Shown: positions 25,306-34,919, counted from the first letter of the stretch. The stretch is DNA of 64,000 nucleotides from Pleomorphovibrio marinus (GCF_003347495.1 NZ_QCXY01000001.1:930001-994000), one strand, 5' to 3'. Notes: generated by a model from the sequence alone, not told the origin. Made by a program: numbers and translations.

Positions 25306-26676
25306 TTAAAAAATTCCCCTGTACATCTCCTCCAGCTTTACTACTGGCTTGATGTCTATATCAAATTTAGTGATGTCCAGTCCCTTAAGGGCATATTTTG
25401 AAACCAAAATTTGTTTAAAGCCCAGTTTTGCAGCCTCGGAAATCCTACTCTCCACCCGGTTCACAGCTCGTATTTCACCACCGAGGCCCACCTCTCCGGC
25501 AAAACAAATATGAGGCTGAATAGGGCTGTCTTCATAGGAGGAAAGCAGTGAAGCACATACGGCAAGATCAAGACCCGGATCGTCTACCCTGAGTCCTCCG
25601 GCAATATTTAGGAACACATCCTGTTGGCCTAACCTCATTCCCCCTCGTTTTTCTAAAACGGCCAGAAGCATGTTTAAACGCTTTGCGTCATGGCCTGTGC
25701 TGCTTCGTTGGGGTGTTCCGTAGGTGGCGGGACTTACCAGGGACTGAATTTCAATCAAAAGGGGTCGGTTGCCCTCCAGCATGGCACCGATAGCCACACC
25801 GTTTAATACCTCCTCCCTCTGGGTCATCAATATTTCCGAGGGGTTTAAAACCTGCTTAAGCCCCTCAGCACGCATTTCATAGATGCCCAATTCGTTGGTG
25901 GACCCAAAGCGGTTTTTGCTGGTTCTTAGTATGCGGTAGCTCAGGTGTCTGTCTCCTTCAAATTGAAGAACTGTGTCTACCATATGTTCCAGCACCTTCG
26001 GTCCTGCTATGGCTCCATCCTTGGTGATATGTCCAATTAGAAAAACCGGAGTACCAGTCTCCTTGGCAAATTTCATTATTTCAGCAGTACACTCCCTTAC
26101 CTGGGATACGGATCCTGCCGCAGATTCCACATATTGGCTATGCATGGTTTGTATGGAATCTATGATCAGGAGTTCCGGCTGAAGAATTTCCACTTGCTGA
26201 AAAACCGCCTGAGTATTGGTGGCGGAGAGCACAAAGCACTGTTCAGACTGGTATTGCATGCGGTCGGCACGCATTTTAATCTGATTTTCGCTTTCTTCTC
26301 CGGAGACATAAAGCACCTTGAGTTTGGAAAGCATCAAGGCAATCTGCAGCATTAGAGTGGATTTTCCGATCCCCGGTTCGCCCCCTATCAGTATCAAAGA
26401 ACCCGATACCAGGCCACCCCCTAGTACCCGGTCGAGTTCGGTGTCCCCGGTTTTTATCCTTGCTTGTTCCTCGTAGCGAACTTCTGATATTTTTTGTGGG
26501 GTCGAAGTCTTTTTGGAAGCCGAAGAAGGTTTCCATTGTCCCCGAACTTGCTCTTCTTTTTGGATTACCTCTTCCACAAAAGTATTCCACTCCCCGCAGG
26601 AAGGGCATTTTCCTTGCCATTTAGCGCTTTGTGCACCGCAATTTTGACAAAAGAAACTCGTCTTAATTTTAGCCAT
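25306..26676 (-). CDS. radA: DNA repair protein RadA
   Basis: RecA-related branch-migration ATPase of recombinational repair, 456 residues. The N-terminal zinc finger CQNCGAQSAKWQGKCPSC spans residues 10-27. Walker A GGEPGIGKST is near 97, Walker B LLIIDS near 173, the RadA-specific KNRFGSTNELG motif near 256, and a C-terminal Lon-like domain follows (about 290-456). All expected elements are present. polA lies 27 bases upstream on the same strand, so the two may share a transcript (polA-radA). Confidence 0.97.
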   Translation of the reverse strand: MAKIKTSFFCQNCGAQSAKWQGKCPSCGEWNTFVEEVIQKEEQVRGQWKPSSASKKTSTPQKISEVRYEEQARIKTGDTELDRVLGGGLVSGSLILIGGEPGIGKSTLMLQIALMLSKLKVLYVSGEESENQIKMRADRMQYQSEQCFVLSATNTQAVFQQVEILQPELLIIDSIQTMHSQYVESAAGSVSQVRECTAEIMKFAKETGTPVFLIGHITKDGAIAGPKVLEHMVDTVLQFEGDRHLSYRILRTSKNRFGSTNELGIYEMRAEGLKQVLNPSEILMTQREEVLNGVAIGAMLEGNRPLLIEIQSLVSPATYGTPQRSSTGHDAKRLNMLLAVLEKRGGMRLGQQDVFLNIAGGLRVDDPGLDLAVCASLLSSYEDSPIQPHICFAGEVGLGGEIRAVNRVESRISEAAKLGFKQILVSKYALKGLDITKFDIDIKPVVKLEEMYRGIF

Positions 26677-26703
26677 AAAAAGTCGATGATAGGATTAAAG
26701 TAA

Positions 26704-29511
26704 TCAATGGGCCTCTAACCAGTCCTTACCCGTGCCTGTCTCTACCACTATTGGAATGCCTATATCAACGGCATTGGACATTAATTCAGGGATATTGCTT
26801 TTTATTGTTTCAATTTCCTCTTTTTGGGCATCAAAAACCAATTCGTCATGAACTTGCAGGATCATTTTGGATTTGAGCTTTTCTATTTTCATCCATTCAT
26901 GAACCCGTATCATGGCCACCTTGATCATATCCGCAGCGGATCCTTGAATGGGGGCATTGATCGCATTTCTTTCTGCAAAACCCCTCATGGTTGCGTTTCG
27001 GCTATTGATGTCCCTGAGATAGCGGCGCCTTCCTAGGATGGTTTCCACGTATTCTTGTTTCCTCGCTTTTTCTATGCTGTTATCCATATACTCCTTTACG
27101 GCTGGAAATTCCTTGAAATAGGCATCAATGATTTCTTTGGCTTCCCCCCTCGGAATGTTAAGGCGCTGGGAGAGGCCGAATGCGGATATACCATAAATGA
27201 TTCCAAAATTGGCCGTTTTGGCCTTTCGCCGCATGTCACCACTCACTTCTTCCAAACCTACCTGGAATATTTTTGCGGCAGTGGTGGCATGGATGTCCCT
27301 CCCATTTTTAAAGGCCTCAATCATGGATGAATCCTGGGAGAAAGCTGCCATGATGCGTAATTCAATTTGGGAATAATCCGCCGCAAGGATAAGATGCTCC
27401 TCATCCCTTGGAACAAATGCCTTCCTTATTTCACGACCCCTTTCTGTTCGAATAGGAATGTTTTGCAGGTTAGGGTTTATGGATGACAGACGCCCGGTGG
27501 CGGCAACAAATTGATTGTAGGTAGTGTGGATTCTGCCTGATTTTGGGTTCATAAGGCCTGGAAGTGCATCTACGTATGTGGATTTTAATTTCACGAGTTG
27601 TCGATAATCTAAGATGGCTTGTGCGATAGGGTGCTCATTTGCCATCTTGCTCAATACCTCCTCGCCGGTAGCATACTGTCCAGTCTTGGTTTTCTTTGCC
27701 TTGGGGTCTAAATCAAGTTTACCGAAAAGGATTTCTCCCAGTTGTTTGGGGGAACTAAGGTTAAAGGTTTCACCAGCCATCTCATATACCTTGCCCTCAA
27801 TTTCTTTGCTTTCAATTTCCAGTTCCTTTGAGAGTTCAGCCAGGCTTTTCGTATCTATCTTTACGCCTTGATGCTCCATTTCCAGCAACACCTTTATCAA
27901 GGGGTTTTCTACCTCATTCAACAATTTTTCTAGTTTTTGGCTTTTAATAAGGGGATCAAAGATATGTTTGAGTTGTAAGGTGATATCTGCATCCTCTGCG
28001 GCGTAATCGGTGACCTGATCCACATCCACATCCCTCATTGTGCCTTGGTTTTTGCCCTTTTTTCCGATTAGGCTTTCTATAGAAACAGGCTTATAGTTTA
28101 AGTATTGCTGTGCCAACCAGTCCATGGAATGCTTCCCTTCAGGTTCTATTAAGTAATGGGCCAGCATGGTGTCGTATAATTTACCTTTTACCTCAATACC
28201 ATAATTTTTAAGGACAATAAGGTCATATTTTACATTTTGACCTATGATAACGATGTCCTCTTTTTCAAAGACTGGTTTAAGCCAGCTTAAGATTTCCCTG
28301 GCCTTATTCTCTTCCTTAGGAAAAGGCAGGTAAAAGGCTTCTCCGGGTATGTACGCAAAAGATATCCCCACCAATTCGGCCTCATGGGCATTTACGGAAG
28401 TAGTTTCTGTGTCAAAGCATAATTCTTCTTGGGCCAATAAATAGGGGATAAGGGCCTTAACAGGGGCTTCTCCTTCCACCTTATGATAGGAGTGGATTTT
28501 GGTGTTCAATTGGTCCCCTTGATTGGGTTCTTCAAAAGGGGCTTTTGCCACTTCTACCTTCTCCTGATCTTCCTCTCCAGTGAACAGTCCCAATTGCTCA
28601 TCTACCTTCATTCGGGGTTTTTTGATCGCTTCTCCAAATACCCGCTTTGTCAAGGTTCTGAATTCAAGCTCCGCAAATAGAGCTTTGAGCTTTTCCTCAT
28701 CAGGACCTTCATAGTGCAGTTCCTTTTCATCAAAAGCTATGGGTACATCCTGATTGATTGTAGCTAATTCCTTGGAAAGTATTCCTTGTTTCCCAAAGTT
28801 GACTACATTTTCTTTTTGCTTCCCCTTGAGATCATCGGTGTGGTTGAGCAACTCTTCAATGCTGCCATAAGCTTTGAGCAGTTTAACAGCTGTCTTTTCT
28901 CCAATCCCCGGAATCCCCGGAATGTTGTCCACTGAGTCTCCCATTAACCCAAGTATATCCCTTACTTGGTCCACATGTTCTATATCCCACTTTGCGCAAA
29001 TTTCCTTTGGACCCATGATATCCACTGCATTCCCCATAAAAGCTGGTTTATATAGATAGATATGATCTTCCACTAGCTGACCGTAATCCTTGTCAGGCGT
29101 CATCATGTACACTACAAAGCTGCTTCTTTCAGCCTTTTTTGCTAAAGTCCCTATAATATCGTCTGCTTCAAACCCGTCTAGTTCTATCACAGGGATGTTG
29201 AAAGCTGAAACAATCTGTTTAACCCAGGGTATGGCTATTTCAATATCTTCGGGTTGTTCTTGCCTATTGGCCTTGTAAGCCTCAAATTGCTCATGTCTAA
29301 AAGTGGGTGCAGAGGTATCAAAGGCCACTGCGATATGGGTGGGTTTCTCTTTTTCCAAGACCTCAAGTAGCGTGTTGGTAAAACCGAGCATAACACCGGT
29401 ATTTAGCCCCTTACTGTTGATACGAGGATTTTTGCTAAAAGCAAAATGTGCCCGGTAGATAAGGGCCATTGCATCAAGTAGAAATAGTTTTTTGTCTCCT
29501 TTTGTTGGCAT
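26704..29511 (-). CDS. polA: DNA polymerase I
   Basis: 935 residues with all three classical domains. The 5'-3' exonuclease is N-terminal (FLLDAMALIYRAHFA, then GMGDS-type VDNIPGIPGIGEKTA near 195). The 3'-5' proofreading domain is intact: CFDTETT near 375 (DxE), GQNVKYDL and YAAEDAD (YxxxD). Polymerase motifs are A, AADYSQIELR near 715; B, RRKAKTANFGIIYG near 765; and C, LQVHDELVFD near 890. Functions are Okazaki fragment processing and repair synthesis. It reads toward radA. Confidence 0.98.
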   Translation of the reverse strand: MPTKGDKKLFLLDAMALIYRAHFAFSKNPRINSKGLNTGVMLGFTNTLLEVLEKEKPTHIAVAFDTSAPTFRHEQFEAYKANRQEQPEDIEIAIPWVKQIVSAFNIPVIELDGFEADDIIGTLAKKAERSSFVVYMMTPDKDYGQLVEDHIYLYKPAFMGNAVDIMGPKEICAKWDIEHVDQVRDILGLMGDSVDNIPGIPGIGEKTAVKLLKAYGSIEELLNHTDDLKGKQKENVVNFGKQGILSKELATINQDVPIAFDEKELHYEGPDEEKLKALFAELEFRTLTKRVFGEAIKKPRMKVDEQLGLFTGEEDQEKVEVAKAPFEEPNQGDQLNTKIHSYHKVEGEAPVKALIPYLLAQEELCFDTETTSVNAHEAELVGISFAYIPGEAFYLPFPKEENKAREILSWLKPVFEKEDIVIIGQNVKYDLIVLKNYGIEVKGKLYDTMLAHYLIEPEGKHSMDWLAQQYLNYKPVSIESLIGKKGKNQGTMRDVDVDQVTDYAAEDADITLQLKHIFDPLIKSQKLEKLLNEVENPLIKVLLEMEHQGVKIDTKSLAELSKELEIESKEIEGKVYEMAGETFNLSSPKQLGEILFGKLDLDPKAKKTKTGQYATGEEVLSKMANEHPIAQAILDYRQLVKLKSTYVDALPGLMNPKSGRIHTTYNQFVAATGRLSSINPNLQNIPIRTERGREIRKAFVPRDEEHLILAADYSQIELRIMAAFSQDSSMIEAFKNGRDIHATTAAKIFQVGLEEVSGDMRRKAKTANFGIIYGISAFGLSQRLNIPRGEAKEIIDAYFKEFPAVKEYMDNSIEKARKQEYVETILGRRRYLRDINSRNATMRGFAERNAINAPIQGSAADMIKVAMIRVHEWMKIEKLKSKMILQVHDELVFDAQKEEIETIKSNIPELMSNAVDIGIPIVVETGTGKDWLEAH

Positions 29512-29721
29512 ATCTGGAATTGGTTTAGCGTTTTTCGCATAAAAAAATGCGGTTTTCCAAATCAGAAGCTAAGTTAAGCAATTATGACCAAAGCGAGGAG
29601 CATAATATTTTTTAGAGTTTATCGGTTTTTGGTAAGATTATTGGTGTTTAGCCATTTCAGCAATATGCAGCTATAAGCATCGCTATTTACTATTATGTTT
29701 AATACTTAACCCCAAATTTCT

Positions 29722-30030
29722 ATGAAAAAGATAGCATATTTTTTATCCGTACTGATGTTGTTCACGGTTACAATGCCCTATGCAACGGCAAAGGACGACA
29801 AGGATAAACCAGAACTCAGTAAAGAAGATGAGGCTAGACTGGAAGAACTCAAAGAAAGAGTTCATGAAATTAAGGCTATGGAGTTTTCGACCATGACAAA
29901 GACTGAAAAAAAGGAAATACGCAACGAGCTACGGGAAATAAATAAAGAAACAAAGCGGGTAAGTGGAGGAGTATATATATCCTTCGGTGCTATCATCATC
30001 ATTTTGTTGATTTTGATCCTTTTTACCTAG
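29722..30030 (+). CDS. Small secreted/membrane protein with coiled-coil middle
   Basis: 102 residues: a signal peptide (about 1-23, ending ATAKDDK), a highly charged helical segment (about 30-78, Glu/Lys heptads, probable coiled coil), and a C-terminal hydrophobic segment (VYISFGAIIIILLILILF). It is likely anchored in the inner membrane with a short periplasmic coil. It resembles a widespread but uncharacterised Bacteroidota family; no function is assigned. It is monocistronic and divergent from polA, with about 210 bases between the start codons. Confidence 0.7.
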   Translation: MKKIAYFLSVLMLFTVTMPYATAKDDKDKPELSKEDEARLEELKERVHEIKAMEFSTMTKTEKKEIRNELREINKETKRVSGGVYISFGAIIIILLILILFT

Positions 30031-30156
30031 ATCTGCCATTTCGGCCGAATTATTAGTTATTCCGTTTGAATATTCTCTAAACATTGTTAAAATAGGTTAA
30101 ATATAAAAAATTGTCGTTTTGGCATGATTTTCTCATATTATCTATTTAAATAATTG

Positions 30157-30166
30157 AAAGGAGGAT
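30157..30166 (+). promoter_or_regulatory. Strong Shine-Dalgarno sequence
   Basis: AAAGGAGGAT ends 3 bases before the ATG at 30170. A full-strength anti-16S match is rare in this phylum, where most genes lack one, and suggests high expression of the small lipoprotein. Confidence 0.6.
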
Positions 30167-30169
30167 GTC

Positions 30170-30595
30170 ATGAAAAGGTGGATAACAATGATGGTTACTG
30201 TAGGAGCCTTGTTTTTATTAGGCTCATGTTTCCCTTCCCAGAGAGTAGTGGATGGCTACGGGTATTATGATCCCATGTATTATGGGCCCAGTGGCATTTA
30301 TTATCATCCTGGTGTAATGCCCAGAAACAATGTGATCATTCAGAATAACAAAATACAGAAAAATCAAAACAGGAGGGTAGCCCCTAGGACAAACAACAGA
30401 AGAAATGCAACGACTGCTCCCCAAAACAGAAGGGGCAATACAAATAGGTCGACCGTTCAGCCTAGGACACAAAGAGGAAGTTCAGGAAATGTGCAGAGAA
30501 GGAGCACACCTACGCCTAGTCGATCGAATGTTGCACCAAGGAGTAGATCCGGAGCTAGCGGTGGAGCCTCAAGATCCCCAAGACGAGGGAATTAA
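30170..30595 (+). CDS. Arg/Asn/Ser-rich low-complexity lipoprotein
   Basis: 141 residues. A lipoprotein signal (FLLGSC, Cys near 20) is followed by a Tyr/Gly-rich patch (YGYYDPMYYGPSGIYY) and then a strongly basic low-complexity tail rich in Arg, Asn, Ser, Pro and Thr with recurring 'NRR', 'RTQRGSS' and 'SRS' phrases. A positively charged surface tail could bind polysaccharide or DNA, but this is speculation. The start is preceded by a strong Shine-Dalgarno sequence AAAGGAGGAT (30157-30166), unusual in this window. A good terminator follows. Confidence 0.72.
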   Translation: MKRWITMMVTVGALFLLGSCFPSQRVVDGYGYYDPMYYGPSGIYYHPGVMPRNNVIIQNNKIQKNQNRRVAPRTNNRRNATTAPQNRRGNTNRSTVQPRTQRGSSGNVQRRSTPTPSRSNVAPRSRSGASGGASRSPRRGN

Positions 30596-30622
30596 GACTA
30601 CGCCCGTGTTTGGTCAAAAACT

Positions 30623-30650
30623 AACCCCAGATTTGTCTGGGGTTTTTTTT
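30623..30650 (+). terminator. Rho-independent terminator
   Basis: AACCCCAGA (30623-30631) pairs perfectly with TCTGGGGTT (30636-30644), a 9-bp stem and 4-nt loop followed by a run of eight or more T. It follows the basic lipoprotein gene. Confidence 0.9.
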
Positions 30651-31084
30651 TATGCATTTAGGTCTCGCAAGTATTTTTTCACTTGGTTAGCTCTGTAAAG
30701 AATGAAGAAGAGCGGGATAATCCAAACTAGCTCGTTGAATGTAAGGTGAAAAATGCTTCTCTTATTCCATCCCACCAGGTCCAGGTAAATGAATACAAAC
30801 CATAGGGCCGATACAACTTTGCCAAGCGTTCCGGCTAGCATTAAATAAATCCAACTAAATGGATAGAAAGCGGAAAGAAAAATCAGTGCGCCGACAATCA
30901 TTCCAAAAGTGCCGAAGACATTGGAAGATGCTTCTATGCTTTCTCCCATTGCTAACCAACTCAGAAGTGCATCGCCAAACCATTTAAAAAAAGCCCCCCA
31001 AATAAAAGTATAGATGCCACCTAACAGCAAAATTCCTCGGAGGGGCATACTGAAAGTAGGGTGATTAACTTTTTTTTCTGCCAT
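30650..31084 (-). CDS. Small integral membrane protein, unknown function
   Basis: 144 residues with about four hydrophobic segments (LLLGGIYTFIWGAFF, VFGTFGMIVGALIFLSAFY, IYLMLAGTLGKVVSALWFVFIYL, LVWIIPLFFILYR) and a short basic C-terminus. No catalytic or transport motif was recognised. It ends just inside the terminator of the convergent lipoprotein gene. Similar small membrane proteins of unknown role occur in Bacteroidota. Confidence 0.65.
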   Translation of the reverse strand: MAEKKVNHPTFSMPLRGILLLGGIYTFIWGAFFKWFGDALLSWLAMGESIEASSNVFGTFGMIVGALIFLSAFYPFSWIYLMLAGTLGKVVSALWFVFIYLDLVGWNKRSIFHLTFNELVWIIPLFFILYRANQVKKYLRDLNA

Positions 31085-31154
31085 TTTTCTACTTTTATTT
31101 TACCTTGGAAGTCTATTTACGCAAAAATAAGGAAAGCATGGGTTCAAACGGTCA

Positions 31155-31610
31155 TTAATTTTTAATAAGCTCAGAAAAGTAGGAGAATCTCCAAAGGCAT
31201 TTGCTGATAAGGTTTACAGGATTACGTATTTCTCTAATATTTTTTGGAACAAAAGGTTCTAGTGTTACTTTGATGTGTTTATGCCTATCCCTTTCTACAT
31301 AAAGGTTGAATGCACTAGTCAACTTCATCAATTCGTTTGGAAAAAACTGCTGCTGAAAGGTTTGTCGGGGGGTAGATTTCAACCCAAACCTCTTTTTGGA
31401 AACCGTATACCTGTCTACACCTAGATCAAAATCCCTATGGCTCAAAACAAGGTGTGAATGTAGGGGTATTTTGGGGTTTAAACTATGGGTTAGCCTAATT
31501 TTCCTGTGCTCAAACTCATATTCTACCACTTGATGAACCTCCTTTTTCAGGAACAAGTCGTTTTGGGTAGCAAAGAAATGCCACAGGTTATCAATCCTTT
31601 TTAATTCCAT
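31155..31610 (-). CDS. Hypothetical protein
   Basis: 151 residues, basic and rich in His, Phe, Lys and Arg, without signal peptide or membrane segment. No family was recognised. It lies in a minus-strand series of small unknown genes, 70 bases from the membrane protein. The frame is long relative to its surroundings and codon use looks normal, so it is probably real. Confidence 0.5.
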   Translation of the reverse strand: MELKRIDNLWHFFATQNDLFLKKEVHQVVEYEFEHRKIRLTHSLNPKIPLHSHLVLSHRDFDLGVDRYTVSKKRFGLKSTPRQTFQQQFFPNELMKLTSAFNLYVERDRHKHIKVTLEPFVPKNIREIRNPVNLISKCLWRFSYFSELIKN

Positions 31611-31714
31611 ATATTTTGGGTTTACAGCCTGTTGCCACCATTTGGTGGCATACTGTTAATAATTTACGGAAAAACCACGGAAGTAGTATAGCCTTTCAGT
31701 AAAACTATGGGGTT

Positions 31715-32320
31715 TTAATTTTCTTCACCCACCAATCTGAAGAAATCCTTACATGGGGTGAGGAATGCGTTAATTTCCTTTTGGGTAACAAATAATGGTA
31801 TCCACTCCTCATCTACAAATGCCCAAAATTTTGTCTCCTCTGTGGTAATTAGCCAAGGATAAACTTCTTTTACAAAGTGATAATGGGAATACCTGTCTCC
31901 CTGGTAGAACTGCGAATCACCCGTTTTTCCGCCTTCCACCTGCCACTTAACTTTCAGGGGGTTTTCTTTTTGCAATATTCCCATGGGTTCCAGATAGAGA
32001 TAAGCAGCATCTTTAGGTGCATTTACAATTAGAGTGACATTTAAAACATTTTGGGTACTGTCTTCCACTCTCTTTCCAAAGCGATATAGGTTCATTTTTG
32101 CATCCCTTCTGTTTTCCATATCATAATAGGCACTTCTTACATTTTGGAAGTATATTCTGCTGGCATCCGTAATGGAAAACTCGTCCCTGTCTCCCGTGTT
32201 GTCAGCCCTTCTTTCATTGAAAAAGGAAAGAAGAAACACAAAACTAAAAGAGGCGATTCCAAATATCTTTAACAGTTTCCACATTTCCGTTGTAAGCGGA
32301 TCTTTGGTGTTGCTACCCAT
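31715..32320 (-). CDS. Membrane-anchored hypothetical protein
   Basis: 201 residues with one N-terminal hydrophobic segment (LKIFGIASFSFVFLLSFF, about 17-34) and a soluble remainder of mixed alpha/beta composition (VTLIVNAPKDAAYLYLEP, KVKWQVEGGKTGDSQFY). It is probably an inner-membrane anchored periplasmic protein. No family was recognised. It lies 48 bases downstream of the short-chain dehydrogenase gene on the same strand and may be co-transcribed with it. Confidence 0.55.
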   Translation of the reverse strand: MGSNTKDPLTTEMWKLLKIFGIASFSFVFLLSFFNERRADNTGDRDEFSITDASRIYFQNVRSAYYDMENRRDAKMNLYRFGKRVEDSTQNVLNVTLIVNAPKDAAYLYLEPMGILQKENPLKVKWQVEGGKTGDSQFYQGDRYSHYHFVKEVYPWLITTEETKFWAFVDEEWIPLFVTQKEINAFLTPCKDFFRLVGEEN

Positions 32321-32368
32321 ATTAACTGCTAAACAAGCCAGGATATATTTTGGTTTATCCTTATCCCA

Positions 32369-33127
32369 TTACCTCATATAGGAGCCTGCATTTAAGTCAA
32401 AAGTGCTCCCTGTGGCGTGGTCGGCAAGGCCTGAACACAGCAAACAAATCAAGGGGGAGATGTCTTCCGGTTCAGTGAGTTTTTCCAAGGCGATGTCAGA
32501 CCCAACGTGCGCTTCACCAAACCTTGATTTGAAGGCATCAGCCATATCCGTATTCACGAAGCCAGGGGCTACCGAAAAGGCTTTTACGCCTCTTTTTCCA
32601 AGATGACTTGCCAAGGATTTTGTAAGGGCAATCAATCCTGCCTTGGAAGCGGCGTATGCCATGTATGGTAGCAAGTTTCCCCGATGTGCGGCGCGGGAAG
32701 AGATATTTATGATCCTTCCTCCTTTTTCCGGATCACAGGATGAAATGAATTCCTTGCAAAGCAGGGCGGCGGCAGTTAGGTTTACATTCAAAGTTCTCTG
32801 CCACTCCAAAACCCATTCTTGGGAGTTTTTTTCCAAGGGGGAGTGTATGGCAATTCCTGCATTATTAATCAATACGTCAATCTGGCCGTAGGTATGTATT
32901 AATTCCGGCAGCCAGCCTTCCACATCGTGCAAATTTGCGAGGTCGCAGGGCACGATATGCGCTTGGGAAGGTAATTTATCCGCCAATTGTTTGGCATCCT
33001 CCAGGTTGCTCCGGCAGTGTAAAAGCAATTCTGCACCGGATTGGGAAAGCTCTTTGGCTATGGCCTTGCCAATACCTCTCGAGGCGCCAGTAATGAGAAT
33101 TCGCTTAGAACTTAAGTCAATGTTCAT
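32369..33127 (-). CDS. Short-chain dehydrogenase/reductase (SDR family)
   Basis: 252 residues with the classical SDR pattern: the cofactor motif TGASRGIG near residue 14, NNAG near 88, a catalytic Ser in IINISSRAA near 143, and YAASK near 158. Overall it resembles FabG-type 3-ketoacyl reductases, but it is not in a fatty-acid synthesis cluster, so the substrate is open. NADP preference is suggested by TGASRG and the absence of an acidic residue at the end of beta2 (LLLHCRSN). Confidence 0.88.
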   Translation of the reverse strand: MNIDLSSKRILITGASRGIGKAIAKELSQSGAELLLHCRSNLEDAKQLADKLPSQAHIVPCDLANLHDVEGWLPELIHTYGQIDVLINNAGIAIHSPLEKNSQEWVLEWQRTLNVNLTAAALLCKEFISSCDPEKGGRIINISSRAAHRGNLLPYMAYAASKAGLIALTKSLASHLGKRGVKAFSVAPGFVNTDMADAFKSRFGEAHVGSDIALEKLTEPEDISPLICLLCSGLADHATGSTFDLNAGSYMR

Positions 33128-33299
33128 GTCTTTTGGAAATAGAAGAAAGCACCAAGGTTTCGTTTATTTTCGTTACTTGGTAGAACAATTTAAGCTAATT
33201 AAACGAATACGGAGAAGGAATTTTCGTGTTAATTCCTTTTTCCTGGAGGGCAACTCATTATCTTAATCGACAAAACTGTCCGTTTCTTCTTAAATTTTT

Positions 33300-33307
33300 T
33301 ATCTTTG
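33300..33307 (+). promoter_or_regulatory. Candidate gltX promoter -7 box (TATCTTTG)
   Basis: TATCTTTG fits TAnnTTTG, 31 bases before the gltX ATG. It is embedded in AAATTTTTTATCTTTG (33292-33307) and preceded by TGTCCGTTTC at 33277-33286, nearly the same arrangement as before pheS. Confidence 0.5.
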
Positions 33308-33338
33308 CGCCCTTAAATACCGCTAGATTTTCATAAAT

Positions 33339-34877
33339 ATGAGTCAAGAAGTTAGGGTTCGATTTGCTCCTTCTCCCACGGGGGCCTTACATATAGGTGG
33401 TGTACGTACTGCATTGTATAATTATCTTTATGCTAAAAAGACTGGAGGTAAATTTCTTTTAAGAATTGAAGATACGGATCAAACCCGCTTTGTGCCTGGT
33501 GCAGAGGAGTATATTAAGGACGCTTTGGAATGGCTGGGTATAAGTCCGGATGAAAGCCCTTGGAAGGAAGGAACACTAGGCCCTTATCGGCAATCGGAAA
33601 GAAAATCGATTTACAAGCAATATGCCATGGACCTATTGGAAAAGGGTCATGCTTATTATGCTTTTGATACATCGGAGGAGTTGGATGCCATGCGGCAAAG
33701 GCTTACTGCTGCCAGGGTGGTTTCCCCACAGTACAATTCCATTACGCGTACCCAGATGAAAAACAGCCTGACCTTACCCGCAGATGAGGTGAAAGCCAGG
33801 TTGGATGCAGGAGAGCCTTATGTCATTAGGGTTAAAATTCCACGTAAGGAAGAAGTAAGGCTTCAGGATAAAGTGAGAGGCTGGGTAATGGTTCACTCCA
33901 ATACGCTCGATGACAAGGTGTTGATGAAATCCGATGGAATGCCTACCTACCATTTAGCTAACATAGTGGACGACCATTTGATGAAGGTTACACATGTGAT
34001 CAGGGGGGAAGAATGGCTGCCATCAGCCCCTTTGCATGTGCTGTTGTACCAATACCTAGGTTGGGAAGACAGCATGCCTGAGTTTGCCCACCTTCCCCTT
34101 TTGCTCAAACCTGACGGAAATGGGAAGCTGTCCAAGAGGGATGCCGAAAAACACGGGTTTCCATTGTTTCCCATGAACTGGAAAGATCCGGATTCTGGGC
34201 AAATAGCTGAAGGATTTAGGGACCAGGGTTATCTACCTGAGGCATTGATTAACTTTTTGGCATTTTTAGGCTGGAATCCCGGTGATCACCGGGAGTTATT
34301 TACCTTGGATGAGTTGGTAGATGCCTTTACCATTGAGCGGATTGGAAAGTCAGGTACAAAATTTGATATCAACAAAGCCAAATGGTATAACGAGCAGTAT
34401 TTGAGGAAAAAGCCGGATGATGAGCTGGCTGCTTATTTGACAGCAGATTTGGAGAAAGAAGGAATTCAAATCCCCCAGGAAAAGGCTGAAAAAATAGCGG
34501 CTGTTATGAAGGAAAGGGCTACTTTTCCTGCGGATCTATGGAAAGAAGGTAGGTTCATGGTTTTTGCTCCAGAGCAGTTTGATAAAAATGTAGCGGATAA
34601 AAAGTGGAATGCGGATGCGGCAAAGGTTTTGGCTGCCTATGCGGAGAAGCTGGAAGCTTTGGATAAGATGCTAGATGCAGAAACAGCTAAAAGTCTGTTA
34701 ACAGATGCTGCAGAGGAATGCGGTATAAAACTAGGGAAGGTCATGCAAGCCGTGCGCTTGGCGATTACCGGAGTTGGTGCCGGCCCGGACCTTATGCAGG
34801 TTTTTGAGATATTAGGTAAGGAAGAGCTAATCAAAAGGATCGGTTTTTCGTTAAAAACATTGGGGATTGCAGGCTGA
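33339..34877 (+). CDS. gltX: Glutamate--tRNA ligase
   Basis: Class I aminoacyl-tRNA synthetase of 512 residues. The HIGH motif is PSPTGALHIGG near residue 11. The KMSKS-equivalent is GKLSKRDAEKHG near 263. The anticodon-binding helical region is C-terminal. The single GltX of a Bacteroidota genome often charges tRNA-Glu only, and a non-discriminating enzyme cannot be excluded from sequence by eye. A small charged-protein gene follows after 42 bases. Confidence 0.97.
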   Translation: MSQEVRVRFAPSPTGALHIGGVRTALYNYLYAKKTGGKFLLRIEDTDQTRFVPGAEEYIKDALEWLGISPDESPWKEGTLGPYRQSERKSIYKQYAMDLLEKGHAYYAFDTSEELDAMRQRLTAARVVSPQYNSITRTQMKNSLTLPADEVKARLDAGEPYVIRVKIPRKEEVRLQDKVRGWVMVHSNTLDDKVLMKSDGMPTYHLANIVDDHLMKVTHVIRGEEWLPSAPLHVLLYQYLGWEDSMPEFAHLPLLLKPDGNGKLSKRDAEKHGFPLFPMNWKDPDSGQIAEGFRDQGYLPEALINFLAFLGWNPGDHRELFTLDELVDAFTIERIGKSGTKFDINKAKWYNEQYLRKKPDDELAAYLTADLEKEGIQIPQEKAEKIAAVMKERATFPADLWKEGRFMVFAPEQFDKNVADKKWNADAAKVLAAYAEKLEALDKMLDAETAKSLLTDAAEECGIKLGKVMQAVRLAITGVGAGPDLMQVFEILGKEELIKRIGFSLKTLGIAG

Positions 34878-34919
34878 CCCTAAAAGACAAGTCATTTGGC
34901 CTGAAAAATTAAAACGGGA

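Noticed and set aside
29531-29551. Small hairpin (CGCAT/ATGCG) upstream of polA
   Set aside because: Short stem with no gene ending nearby; likely chance in AT-rich DNA.
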